From Phycisphaeraceae bacterium (GTDB lineage: Bacteria; Planctomycetota; Phycisphaerae; Phycisphaerales; UBA1924): a stretch of DNA of 64,000 nt. This document shows positions 50,923 through 60,129 of the stretch, piece by piece. The DNA is taken from assembly GCA_019636565.1 (NCBI GenBank), contig JAHBXG010000005.1, forward strand, positions 1 to 64,000, written 5' to 3'. The translations under genes were made by a program, and so were the position numbers. Numbering within the stretch: the stretch's first letter is position 1; each line of letters opens with the position of its first letter. Under the pieces are notes generated by a model, which did not search any database, was not told where the DNA came from, and was given only the letters and a program-made list of their open reading frames with translations.

Positions 50923-51816
50923 ATGCTGACCCAAGACCTGATGCGAGAGGTTCGCCGGCTGCAGGTGCGGACGAAGCGCCGGGTGGAAGGTCTGTTCGCG
51001 GGCGAGTATCACACCGCGTTCAAAGGGCGTGGAATCGAGTTCGCCGACGTGCGCGAGTACGAGCCGGGCGATGATGTCCGCACCATCGACTGGAACGTAA
51101 CGGCACGCACGGGCAAGCCATTCATCAAGCGGTTCGTCGAAGAGCGGGAATTGACGGTTTTTCTAGCGGTGGACCTCTCGGCCTCGGAGAGTTTTCTTTC
51201 GACGCAAGGGCCTCGCACCAAACGAAGGATCGCCATAGAAACCGCGGCAGTTCTGGCGCTGTCCGCGTCGTCCAACCATGATCGCGTGGGGCTTTGTCTT
51301 TTTACGGAAGAAATTGAGCTCTACTTGCCCCCCGGCAAAGGGCGGGGGCATTCACTGCGTTTGCTCCGGGAACTGCTGAGTTTCGAGCCGCGTACCAGAG
51401 GAACGAATTTCGATCGGGTGCTCCTCCGGCTTGGGCACGTGTTGCCGCGCCGGGGAACACTGTTTCTGATCTCGGATTTTCTCGCCCCCGGCGGGCCGGA
51501 GTCGTTCGAAACGTCGTTGAGGTTGCTTTCGCGCAAGCAGGAAGTAATCGCCGTGCAGATTACCGATCCGCGCGAGCAGGTGTTGCCGAATGTGGGTCTG
51601 GTGGAAGTGGTCGATCCCGAATCGGGTGAACACCGGCTGCTCGATACGGCTTCGAAACGGATTCGCACCGAGTATCAGGCGGCGGCGCTACGGCGGGAAT
51701 CGCAGCTTGCGAGGCTCTTTGGACGCACCGAGACAGATCGCGTCGTTCTGAGCACCGAACGTCCCTTCGTGCAGGATCTTGTGCGGTATTTTCAGATGCG
51801 GGAGCGCCGAAGATGA
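50923..51816 (+). CDS. DUF58-family VWA-like protein
   Basis: A 297-residue cytoplasmic protein of the DUF58 family. The family signature GEYHTAFKGRGIEFADVREYEPGDDVRTIDWN is complete. The VWA-like part begins VFLAVDLSASESF, a DxSxS metal-site motif. Usual partner of MoxR ATPases and probably the link between them and the membrane Bat proteins. Its stop overlaps the next start (ATGA). Confidence 0.9.
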   Translation: MLTQDLMREVRRLQVRTKRRVEGLFAGEYHTAFKGRGIEFADVREYEPGDDVRTIDWNVTARTGKPFIKRFVEERELTVFLAVDLSASESFLSTQGPRTKRRIAIETAAVLALSASSNHDRVGLCLFTEEIELYLPPGKGRGHSLRLLRELLSFEPRTRGTNFDRVLLRLGHVLPRRGTLFLISDFLAPGGPESFETSLRLLSRKQEVIAVQITDPREQVLPNVGLVEVVDPESGEHRLLDTASKRIRTEYQAAALRRESQLARLFGRTETDRVVLSTERPFVQDLVRYFQMRERRR

Positions 51817-52820
51817 GCACGCGATCGGCATCTTGGCCGTCTTGCTACGCGCTCATTGTGGCGGGATTCGCGATTGTGGCCCCTTGCCCGGCCGCCGCGC
51901 CCGATGCGGCGGCCGCGCCGGAACAGACAGTCAGCGCCGGTCCACTCCAGGCGACGCTCAAACTGGATCGCGCGTCCCTCAATGTCGCGGAGAATCTGGT
52001 CGCGACGCTCTGGGTGAAAGCCCCAACGGGCGTGCAGGTGGCGCTGCCTCTGACGGAAGCCAAGTTGGGCGGATTTACGGTTATCTCGGTGGTGGACGAG
52101 CCACTCCGCACGGTTCCGACGGGCACCGGCGAGCAGCAGGAACTGATGCGCCGTTACACCCTGGAACCGTTTCTTCCGGGCGAATACACGCTGCCGCCCT
52201 TGGAAATTCGCTGGAAAAAGGGAGGGAACGAAAGCGGCGTGGCACGAACAGCGGAGGTCAAGGTTCCCGTCACTTCACTTTTGCCAAAGCAGGCAGGATC
52301 AGATGCAAAGGCGCCCGATACCGGCACGATTCGCGGCGAGTACACAGTGGCCAAGCCGCGAGATGCGGGTGCATTGTGGACCGGAGTCGGGATCGGCTTC
52401 GGCGCCGCCGCGGCTGTTGGCTGCGGGCTCTGGGTCCGGAGCCGACGGAGGCACGCTACCGATGCGATCGACAGATTGCTTCAGCGCGTTGAAGACCTTC
52501 GTCGTGCCGATCGCGGTGACACCACCAACCCGCACGCGCTGCATGAACTTGCTGGAGCGATCCGCGGCGCCATCGCCGATCGGGTTGAACCCGGTGCTGC
52601 ATCGGCGGAGGCGAGCGAACTAGTGAAGACTTTGGAGAGGCATTCTGGGTGGGGAGCGACAGACGCGCGGCGCGTGGGAGAAGTACTTGGCGCGCTCGAT
52701 GCGGCGCGGTTTTCCGGTGCGTGTGTGCCCGCGACGGAGTTTCGTCGCTACGTTGAGACCGTTGTAGAAGTGTTGAAGAAATTGCGCGCGATGCCGACGC
52801 CGGTGGGAGGGAGCCGATGA
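51813..52820 (+). CDS. Bat-operon membrane protein, BatD-like with cytoplasmic helical tail (DUF4381-like)
   Basis: A 335-residue protein with an Ala-rich signal peptide (to about residue 32), an Ig-like outer domain (about 35-155) with TLKLDRASLNVAENL and PFLPGEYTLPPLEIRW, one membrane helix at about 190-210 (GVGIGFGAAAAVGCGLWV), and a basic helical cytoplasmic tail of about 120 residues. The layout resembles BatD shortened and merged with a DUF4381-type tail. It should stand in the membrane between DUF58 and BatA. Overlaps both neighbours by ATGA. Confidence 0.72.
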   Translation: MSTRSASWPSCYALIVAGFAIVAPCPAAAPDAAAAPEQTVSAGPLQATLKLDRASLNVAENLVATLWVKAPTGVQVALPLTEAKLGGFTVISVVDEPLRTVPTGTGEQQELMRRYTLEPFLPGEYTLPPLEIRWKKGGNESGVARTAEVKVPVTSLLPKQAGSDAKAPDTGTIRGEYTVAKPRDAGALWTGVGIGFGAAAAVGCGLWVRSRRRHATDAIDRLLQRVEDLRRADRGDTTNPHALHELAGAIRGAIADRVEPGAASAEASELVKTLERHSGWGATDARRVGEVLGALDAARFSGACVPATEFRRYVETVVEVLKKLRAMPTPVGGSR

Positions 52821-53875
52821 CCCTCGCCTATCCGTATGCATTGCTGCTCTTGGCGCTGCTGCCGCTGATCGGGTGGGCTGCGAGCCGTGCGAGGCGACCC
52901 GAATTGGCTCCGCTACCAGGGGCAAATTCGCTTCCTGCTTTCGGAACCTCGTTCAGAATTGTGCTGCGCTGGGTGCCGATGGCATTGCGCCTCTTTGCGC
53001 TCGGAGCCATTGTGCTGGCGGTAGCGCGGCCGCAGGCATCGACGGGGTGGACGACCACATCAACCGAGGGGCTTGCTATACAAATTGTGTACGACCGATC
53101 CGGGAGCATGGGCGAACCGATTGGCGACGGCGGGGAGAGCAAGAACGAAGTCGCAAGGCAAGCGCTGATCGACTTTGTCAAGGGCGATGGAAAGGGCCTG
53201 CGCGGGCGAGCGGGCGACATGATCGGGCTGATCGCGTTCGCGCGATACGCCGACACGATTTCTCCATTGGCGCGCGTGCACGAGCCGCTGATCGACTCGG
53301 CCAAACTTCTGAAGCCGGTCGAAAACCGGGCCGAAGACGGGACGGGCATCGGAGATGCGCTCGCGCTTGCCGCGGCACGCCTGAAGAGGGCGGAAGAAGA
53401 GGTTTCTCGCGAGAAGCCCGGCGAGGGAGGCAAGCCGGATTTTCAGATTAAATCAAAGATCATCGTTTTGATGACAGATGGACAGAACAACGCGGGTGAC
53501 GTGTCGCCTTACGACGCCGCGAAGCTGGCGAAGGAGTGGGGAATCAGGATTTACACGATCGGTGTTGGCGCGGGTGAACGCATCGTGACGGTGGACACGC
53601 CGTTCGGTCGGAGGCAGATGTCGCGCGGGAACGATGTCGACGAGCGCATGCTTCGGGAGATTTCGAGGGAAACGGGGGGCGAGTACTTCGCGGCGGGTGA
53701 TCCAAAGGCATTGGAAGAGGCTTACGGCGCCATCGATCAACTGGAGAAATCCAGAATCGATACAAAGGAGCACTCGAGAAAGATCGAGTGGTTCGCCCCG
53801 TTGGCGGTAGCGGCTGTGACATTGCTCGGGCTCGAATTGCTCGCGGCGAACACGGTGTTCCGGAGGATCGGATGA
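52817..53875 (+). CDS. BatA-type membrane VWA protein
   Basis: A 352-residue protein with a hydrophobic pair at the N-terminus (YALLLLALLPLIGWAAS and ALRLFALGAIVLAVARP), a VWA domain outside or in the cytoplasm (about 85-310) with the metal-site motif YDRSGSM, TDGQNNAGD and the threonine-bearing AEDGTGIGDAL, and a last membrane helix (WFAPLAVAAVTLLGLELLA). This is the BatA layout. The first metal-site motif has Tyr-Asp-Arg instead of the commonest hydrophobic-Asp-x, but the D-x-S-x-S residues are intact. Coupled both ways by ATGA. Confidence 0.88.
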   Translation: MTLAYPYALLLLALLPLIGWAASRARRPELAPLPGANSLPAFGTSFRIVLRWVPMALRLFALGAIVLAVARPQASTGWTTTSTEGLAIQIVYDRSGSMGEPIGDGGESKNEVARQALIDFVKGDGKGLRGRAGDMIGLIAFARYADTISPLARVHEPLIDSAKLLKPVENRAEDGTGIGDALALAAARLKRAEEEVSREKPGEGGKPDFQIKSKIIVLMTDGQNNAGDVSPYDAAKLAKEWGIRIYTIGVGAGERIVTVDTPFGRRQMSRGNDVDERMLREISRETGGEYFAAGDPKALEEAYGAIDQLEKSRIDTKEHSRKIEWFAPLAVAAVTLLGLELLAANTVFRRIG

Positions 53876-56103
53876 GCGGTGAAGCGGCGACCATTCTCGC
53901 GGCGGCGGCCTGGCGGTTCGGAAACCCCGGCGCACTTCTGATGCTGGCGATTCTTCCGCTCGTGGTGGGAATTCTGTGGATCGGATTCGTCCGTCGCCGG
54001 CGTGGTCTGGTGGTCTTTGCGGGTTCCACGCAGCAGGAAAGCCAGCCGGGAGCGTTGCGGGCCGGGGTGAAGATTGCGCTGACAGCCGCAGGGCTGGCGT
54101 CGCTCATGATCGCGCTTGCGCGACCTCAGGCAGACCCGGTCGAGGAGAACGTGACGGTTCGCGGCAGGGACGTCGTCTTTATCGTTGATGCATCGAAGAG
54201 CATGCTTTCCCGTGATGCGGTTCCCAACCGGCTCGCGCGGGCAAAGCTCTGGATAAACGATCTTGTGAACACGTTGCGGGGCGACCGCGTCGGATTGGTG
54301 GCCTTCGCCGGCGCTGCGGTTGTGAAGAGCCCTCTCACCATGGATTACGGATTTTTTCGCATGGCCCTGGATGAACTTTCGCCGGCGTCGGTTCCCAGGG
54401 GCGGAACACTGATCGGCGATGCCATTCGGAAGGCGATGTCGGATGTCTTTGAACCCGGGCCGGGCCGGTATCGCGACATCGTGCTCATTACCGACGGTGA
54501 AGATCAGGGGAGTTTCCCCGCAGAAGCAGCGAAGCAGGCGGCGGAGCAGGGCGTGCGCTTGATCGTCATCGGTATCGGCAGCGAAGTCGAGGGTGCACCG
54601 GTGCCATCTGGCGAGAAGAGCAACTCAACCTATCTGGAGTATCAAGGGGAGCGGGTGCGAAGCAGGCTCGATCAGACGAAGCTCGCGGCAATCGCAGAGG
54701 CGGCCTCGCGTGCCGCGGGTGAGAGCGGCGGGGGTGGTATCTTTTTGAACGTGGGCACTGGAACTATTGACCTCGACAAGGTGTATCACGATCTGACGGG
54801 AAGCGCGGAGAAACGCGAAACGGAGACAAAATCAAGTGTGCTGTATCGGGAGTTGTTCCCATATTTCCTGGCGTTCGCAGGCTTGTGCTTGGCGATAGAG
54901 CCGGTCATCGGAGGACGAACACGCATACGGAACCGTGCGGGGGCTCCGCGGCGTGGGGTGCGGTCGCGCCCGGCGGTGGCGACGGCCGGCGTACTCCTGG
55001 CGATACTTGCTGCGCCGGTTCGTGCTGCTCTTGCCGAGGACAAGCCGCCACAACCGAGCGCACCAATTGCTCCTCTCGGCGCCGACGGCCTGTACAACTC
55101 GGGTCGCGATCTGTTTCTTGCCGGAAAGTACGCGGAAGCATCCGATCAGTTTCGGCAGGCCGATCTTGAATCACGGGATACCGAACTGTCGGCACGAGCA
55201 CGATTCAACCTGGGACAATCGCTTCTGAAGCTGGCCGAGACCAAGCAGCCCGGTGAAGAAGGGGCGGATCAGGTTCGTACCCGGCTGGAGGGCGCCGCCA
55301 AGGCATTCCGATCGGTTCTCGACGTGAACCCCGGTGATGTCGAGGCAGCGCGAAACGTCGAGATAACTAGAAAGATGCTGAAGGATTTTGAACAGCAGCA
55401 AGAAAAGCAAAAGCAACAGGAACAGTCGAAAGACGACAAGCCACAGGACGGCGACGCCAAAGATCAGAAGCAAGATCAGAAGCAAGGCGACAAGCAAGAT
55501 CAAAAACAGGGCGGCAAGCAGGACCAGAAGGATCAGGCGGGGAAGCAGTCCGGCAAGTCGAGCGATGAGCACCAGCAGAATTCGGACAAACTGAAAGAAC
55601 TAGCGGACCAGCAGTCGCGGGCGGCGGACCAGACAAAGAAGGCGGCAGAACAGCAGAGCGCCGCCGAGCGGGAGAAAGAACAGAGGCAGGCGAAGGCTGA
55701 TCAGGACAAGGTGAACCAGGAAACAAAGCAAGAGCAGCAACGGCAGGAATTGGAAAAGAATTCGGGAGAGAAGGCGAAGCAGAACATCGATGAGGCGAGC
55801 AAGGAACAGCAAGCCGCGACCGAGGCGCTGAAGAAGGGCGACGAGAAGACCGCAGAGGCTCACCAGCGCAAGGCTGCGGAACTGCTGAACGACGCCGCAA
55901 AGGCCGAGAATGAAGCGGCCGAGCAGGCCAAGCAGGAAGAAGGCAAGAAGCAGGAACAGAACGCGAAGCCCAAGGAGCAGGAGCCGAAGTACGACCAGAC
56001 CGCATCTCAATTGCTCGACAAGGAACGACGCGAACGGGATGCCCGGCAGCAGGTGCTACGGGCACTGAGGGGTACGCCGGTGCCGGTGGAGAAAGATTGG
56101 TGA
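53872..56103 (+). CDS. BatB-BatC fusion: VWA domain, TPR and charged coiled-coil region
   Basis: A 743-residue protein. The N-terminal third is BatB: two membrane helices (LLMLAILPLVVGILWIGF and a following one ending ALARP), then the VWA domain (about 95-300) with VDASKSM at 105-111 and ITDGEDQ. Two more hydrophobic stretches follow (FPYFLAFAGLCLAIEPV and VATAGVLLAILAAPVRAAL). Then comes a BatC-like TPR region (about 400-500: GLYNSGRDLFLAGKYAEASDQFR) and a Lys/Gln/Asp/Glu-rich low-complexity segment of about 230 residues. BatB and BatC are usually separate genes. ATG overlaps batA by ATGA and its stop overlaps batD by one base. Confidence 0.88.
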   Translation: MSGEAATILAAAAWRFGNPGALLMLAILPLVVGILWIGFVRRRRGLVVFAGSTQQESQPGALRAGVKIALTAAGLASLMIALARPQADPVEENVTVRGRDVVFIVDASKSMLSRDAVPNRLARAKLWINDLVNTLRGDRVGLVAFAGAAVVKSPLTMDYGFFRMALDELSPASVPRGGTLIGDAIRKAMSDVFEPGPGRYRDIVLITDGEDQGSFPAEAAKQAAEQGVRLIVIGIGSEVEGAPVPSGEKSNSTYLEYQGERVRSRLDQTKLAAIAEAASRAAGESGGGGIFLNVGTGTIDLDKVYHDLTGSAEKRETETKSSVLYRELFPYFLAFAGLCLAIEPVIGGRTRIRNRAGAPRRGVRSRPAVATAGVLLAILAAPVRAALAEDKPPQPSAPIAPLGADGLYNSGRDLFLAGKYAEASDQFRQADLESRDTELSARARFNLGQSLLKLAETKQPGEEGADQVRTRLEGAAKAFRSVLDVNPGDVEAARNVEITRKMLKDFEQQQEKQKQQEQSKDDKPQDGDAKDQKQDQKQGDKQDQKQGGKQDQKDQAGKQSGKSSDEHQQNSDKLKELADQQSRAADQTKKAAEQQSAAEREKEQRQAKADQDKVNQETKQEQQRQELEKNSGEKAKQNIDEASKEQQAATEALKKGDEKTAEAHQRKAAELLNDAAKAENEAAEQAKQEEGKKQEQNAKPKEQEPKYDQTASQLLDKERRERDARQQVLRALRGTPVPVEKDW

Positions 56104-57980
56104 TGAAGGCGAGTGGCATATCAATTTCGTGGAGAACTTTCCGCGCTCTCGCGGCGATGCTCTGTATTTGTGCTGCGTCGGGCGGTCCCTTCGTGTCGAT
56201 GGCGATGGCCCGGCAGGCTGGAGGGACGCAAGCAACGGTTGCGGTCTCGAGCGATTCAATCGAACTCGGCGACTCGCTGATTTACCAACTGACGCTGGAC
56301 GGCGTGTCGAACGCGGAACCGCCCGCCAAACTGAGCGCGGGTGGGGCAAAGGTGGAGTACCTGGGCGGGCATGACGAGTCGAGCCGTTCGATCATGACTA
56401 TCAACGGGCGCACCACGGAACGAAATATTCTCAGGTACATCATGCAATGGCGGGTCACGCCAGAACGCAAGGGGCCCGGCGCGATCGAGGGGTTCACCTT
56501 TGAGACCGGCGGGCACAAGATCGATGTTCCGCGAACCCCCTTCACGGTAACCGAGGCCAGGCCAAACCCGAATTTCAGGCTCACGCTCGAATCGGACGCG
56601 ACCACGGCATATGTGGGCGAACCGATCCGGATGCGTTTGGTCTGGCTGCTGGGAAATCAGGTGCGGAGCGCCTCGTTTTCCGGATCGGACGGCGGCTCGG
56701 AGTTTGACATCGCCCCACTCGACCCTCGGCCGCTTCAGAGCAGAGGAAAGCCGCTGCAGCAAAACGAACCATACCGAGCCGTGCCGTTCTTGAATGGGGA
56801 TGCCATCATCACCCAGTCCCAGGCCGAACTGGATGGCAGGGTTGTGCCTAGTTTCATACTGGACATCGTGGTGACCCCGCGCAGGCCCGGCAAAATCGAG
56901 GTCGGTCCATTCCGCGTCGCGATCGACGAAGTGGTGGGGCAGCGGCCCCGTTCGTTCATGGATTCGTTCTTTGACGACTTGAACAAGACGCGACGTTCGG
57001 TCATCGCGAGCAATTCTCTTGTGCTGGATGTACTGCCCTTGCCGACCGAAGGCAAGCCGGCGGACTTCGCGGGCTTGATCGGTGTGTACTCGGTCGAAGC
57101 GAAAGCGGGAAATGCCGAAGCCAACGTGGGAGATCCCGTGCCGCTGACCGTCACGATCAGCGGCCCGGAGCCGATGGATTCGATCAAGCCGCCGAATCTC
57201 GAGATGCAGCAGGATTTTGCTACGGAGTTCAAGCCCTCACCCGAAGGCTGGGAATCGCCGGCCGGCGTTTTGGCGGCGCCGGGCGAGCGTGTTTTCGCGA
57301 CAACGATTCGCCCGAAGTCGGCGAACGTCACGGAGATTCCGCCCATCCGGCTGCCCTACTTCGACACCAAGACCGGGAAGTACTCCGTCGCGATGAGCAA
57401 ACCGATTCCGCTCAAGGTGCGAGCGGCGAGGGAGTTCACTGCCGCGGACGCGCTGCGGCCGGGAGGGGCAGCCGGCTTCTCGCCGCCGGCGGCGGTCGCT
57501 TCGACGCTCACAAGTGCCGCGCCTGGAATCGAAGCGAATAGCGAATCGCTGGATGCCCTTCAGAATCAACGCGTGGGTTTGCTCGCAGCAGCGACGTCGC
57601 CCGTGGGATTCAGCGTCCTGCTGCTGCCTCCGCTCGGTCTGGCCATCGCGGCAATTGCGTCTTTGCGGAATCGGGCAACTGATCCCGAGCGTGCCAGGCG
57701 TAAGAGCGCGGTTCGAAAGGCTCGCAGCGAACTCGCCGCGGCGCGCAAGCCCTCGGATGTGCTTGGCGCGGTGAGAACGGCCCTGGCTCCGTTTATCGGC
57801 GCGAGGCCGGAAGCGATCGCGGCGAGCGATCCCGCCGAATCTCCGCTGCCGGCGGCGACTGCATCCCTGGCTCAAGAATTGCTCCAGGGGCTTGAGGGCG
57901 CCGCATTTGATGGCGGGACGATCGACATGGCAAGCGCGAAATCGCAGGCGAACGAACTCTTTTCGATGTTGAACCGATGA
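56103..57980 (+). CDS. BatD-type protein
   Basis: A 625-residue exported protein of the BatD family. A signal peptide ends near SMAMARQ. Long repeated Ig-like beta domains follow (for example VSSDSIELGDSLIYQLTLDG and ESDATTAYVGEPIRMRLVW, with EPIRMRL typical of BatD oxygen-tolerance proteins). A membrane helix lies at about 505-525 (SPVGFSVLLLPPLGLAIAAIA), and a basic helical cytoplasmic tail of about 95 residues closes it. The stop of the previous gene and this ATG share one base (TGATG); its own stop overlaps the BatE-like start by ATGA. Proposed to bind VWA partners outside the membrane. Confidence 0.85.
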   Translation: MKASGISISWRTFRALAAMLCICAASGGPFVSMAMARQAGGTQATVAVSSDSIELGDSLIYQLTLDGVSNAEPPAKLSAGGAKVEYLGGHDESSRSIMTINGRTTERNILRYIMQWRVTPERKGPGAIEGFTFETGGHKIDVPRTPFTVTEARPNPNFRLTLESDATTAYVGEPIRMRLVWLLGNQVRSASFSGSDGGSEFDIAPLDPRPLQSRGKPLQQNEPYRAVPFLNGDAIITQSQAELDGRVVPSFILDIVVTPRRPGKIEVGPFRVAIDEVVGQRPRSFMDSFFDDLNKTRRSVIASNSLVLDVLPLPTEGKPADFAGLIGVYSVEAKAGNAEANVGDPVPLTVTISGPEPMDSIKPPNLEMQQDFATEFKPSPEGWESPAGVLAAPGERVFATTIRPKSANVTEIPPIRLPYFDTKTGKYSVAMSKPIPLKVRAAREFTAADALRPGGAAGFSPPAAVASTLTSAAPGIEANSESLDALQNQRVGLLAAATSPVGFSVLLLPPLGLAIAAIASLRNRATDPERARRKSAVRKARSELAAARKPSDVLGAVRTALAPFIGARPEAIAASDPAESPLPAATASLAQELLQGLEGAAFDGGTIDMASAKSQANELFSMLNR

Positions 57981-58912
57981 AGAAAATCTGGCCCATTATT
58001 GTGTGCCGTATCAGATACTTGCTCCACGTGATACCCATCGTGGCGTTGGCGCTTGGATCACAGGTGCAAGGGGCGCCCGAAACGACGGTGGTGCCGCTCA
58101 AGACGGGCAGCGGCAGCATCAAAGAACTCTTTGAATCAGGAAATGCAAAGTTTCGGGCCGGGCTGGAGTTGGCGAAGTCGGACCGGGAGGCGGCGGATGC
58201 CAAGTTTGGCGAAGCCGCCGGGGCTTGGCGCGAGGTCGCGCGAATGGGCGGCATTCGCAATGCAAAGCTTGAAACCAACATCGCGAACGCGAGTTTGCTG
58301 GCGGGCGACGTGCCGGGTGCGATCTTGGCGTATCGGCGGGCCCTTCAGATCAATCCGACGGATTCGGCCATTCAATCGGGCTTGGCGGCGGCGCGACGCA
58401 GTGCCGGAACCGAGGCTCTTGCTCTGGGAAACTCTGCAAAGGCCAAAGAGGAGGCCGGTCGTTCCGGAGGCCTGCGCGGCACCATCGATGCTCTAGGCGC
58501 GGTGCTCCAGCGAGCCTCGCAATGGGCAACAAATGCGGTTGCGACGCGAACACTGCTCGTTGCGGGTGTGATGTTCTACGCGGCCTTCTTCATCGGTGCT
58601 TCGCTGCGGATATTGGGATGGCTTCGATTCTCGGGATATGCACTGGCGGCACTGGCGGTGTGCACCGTACTCGCGTTTGGTCCCCTCGCCGTGCGCGAAA
58701 TCCAGGCCGGCCGCCGAACGGAGGCGGTGGTGCTCGCTTCAAACGTGATCGCACGCAACGGACCGGCGGAGTTGTACGACCCGGCTTTTCAGGAACCGCT
58801 TCGGCCGGGCCTCGAAGTTGAGATCACGCAGCGGCGTGGATCGTGGGCGCAGATCCGGCTTCGCGACGGCCGTTCGGCGTGGGTCCGGTCCGACTCTCTC
58901 GAAAATATTTAG
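57977..58912 (+). CDS. BatE-like TPR and SH3 domain membrane protein
   Basis: A 311-residue protein with a signal peptide or first membrane helix (YLLHVIPIVALALGS), a TPR-like helical region (about 55-150: ETNIANASLLAGDVPGAILAYRRALQINP), two membrane helices (TLLVAGVMFYAAFFIGASL and GYALAALAVCTVLAFGPLA) and a C-terminal SH3-like domain (PGLEVEITQRRGSWAQIRL, SAWVRSDSLENI). This is the BatE layout. It is the last gene of the operon, coupled to BatD by ATGA. Confidence 0.85.
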   Translation: MKKIWPIIVCRIRYLLHVIPIVALALGSQVQGAPETTVVPLKTGSGSIKELFESGNAKFRAGLELAKSDREAADAKFGEAAGAWREVARMGGIRNAKLETNIANASLLAGDVPGAILAYRRALQINPTDSAIQSGLAAARRSAGTEALALGNSAKAKEEAGRSGGLRGTIDALGAVLQRASQWATNAVATRTLLVAGVMFYAAFFIGASLRILGWLRFSGYALAALAVCTVLAFGPLAVREIQAGRRTEAVVLASNVIARNGPAELYDPAFQEPLRPGLEVEITQRRGSWAQIRLRDGRSAWVRSDSLENI

Positions 58913-59071
58913 GTGCTGCGTGTGGTCCAAACGCGATTCATGATTGGATAAGCCGGTCAACGTGCTCCACCTCTTGGGAAAGACTGGGTGTCGGGCCACC
59001 GGGGAAACGTTGATCTAACCGGCGCTTTGGTCGACGAAAAGCACTTTTTGCGATGCGTGATACCCTTGGCG

Positions 59072-60118
59072 ATGGTATCTGGCGTTCGCCAACCCGTGCT
59101 GGTCACCGGGGCGACCGGATTCATCGGGTACAGGTTGGTGCTTCGGCTGATCAAACTCAACTATTCTGTGTGGTGTTTGGCCCGACCGTCCGTACGCGCA
59201 GATGACTTGAGGAGCACGGGCGCCGTTGTGTTCACGGGAGACGTGAAGAATCCTGCTTGCGTCATGCAGGCCTTGAACGAATCAAAGGCCGGGACGGTGA
59301 TGCATCTTGCTGGTGCTATCAACGCTCAACGGTGGGGGGCGGGGCGTGCGGATTTCATGAGAATCAACGCCGGGGGAGTTGAAGCCGTCGCGGCCGCCTG
59401 CGCGCGCAGCACAAACCCGCCTGTCCTGATCGTTGTTTCGTCGCTTGCGGCTGCCGGGCCCTCAGACAGCCAGCGAGTTGAACTTGATATCTCAAACCCC
59501 GTTTCCGGCTATGGACAGAGCAAGCTCGCAGGAGAACGTGCTGCCGCGGCATTTGCCGGCGCGGTTCCCATCACAATCGTGCGTCCGCCCATCGTGTTCG
59601 GCCCTGGCGACCGGGGCGTGCTGCAGATGTTTCGATCGATAGCGCGATTGGGTGTTCATGCCGTGCCGGGTAGCGGCGAACTTCGGCTCTCGCTCGTGTA
59701 TGTGGATGATCTGGTGGAAGGGTTGCTTCTCGCAGCAGAGAGGGGCGAGAGACTGCAAGAGCTCGAGTCAAGTCCCGGTTCGCCGGGGCATGGTGTCTAT
59801 TTCATGGGAGGAGACGATCATCCGACACTTGTGCAATTCGGACAGGCCATTGCCGTGGCACTGGGGAAGAATCCTCCGTTTGTCGTGCAACTTCCAAGGT
59901 CGATAGCATGGTTGATCGGACTGTGCGGAGATGCCTCGGCACAGATCCGGCGGCACCCAGGCTGGATCAGCGGCGACCGAATGTCGGAAGCCTTTGCCGG
60001 CTCTTGGACATGTTCTTCGGCAAAGGCACGCATACAACTGGGTTGGAACGCCAAAGCGTCGTTGGCTGAGGGGTTGGCGGAGACAGCCAGTTGGTATCGC
60101 CAGGCGGGCTGGCTGTGA
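59072..60118 (+). CDS. NAD-dependent epimerase/dehydratase (extended SDR)
   Basis: A 348-residue extended short-chain dehydrogenase. The Rossmann start PVLVTGATGFIGYRL, the HLAGAIN strand, SSLAAAGPS and the catalytic SGYGQSKLAGE (Tyr and Lys) are visible; VRPPIVFGPGDRG is the substrate-side motif. A moderately hydrophobic stretch near residue 280 (SIAWLIGLCGDAS) suggests weak membrane contact, as in steroid or sugar-lipid relatives. Substrate is unknown. The ATG at 59072 is next to the first strand; an upstream GTG would add 28 residues. Convergent with the GNAT gene, 11 bases apart. Confidence 0.78.
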   Translation: MVSGVRQPVLVTGATGFIGYRLVLRLIKLNYSVWCLARPSVRADDLRSTGAVVFTGDVKNPACVMQALNESKAGTVMHLAGAINAQRWGAGRADFMRINAGGVEAVAAACARSTNPPVLIVVSSLAAAGPSDSQRVELDISNPVSGYGQSKLAGERAAAAFAGAVPITIVRPPIVFGPGDRGVLQMFRSIARLGVHAVPGSGELRLSLVYVDDLVEGLLLAAERGERLQELESSPGSPGHGVYFMGGDDHPTLVQFGQAIAVALGKNPPFVVQLPRSIAWLIGLCGDASAQIRRHPGWISGDRMSEAFAGSWTCSSAKARIQLGWNAKASLAEGLAETASWYRQAGWL

Positions 60119-60129
60119 AGCGACTCGAT

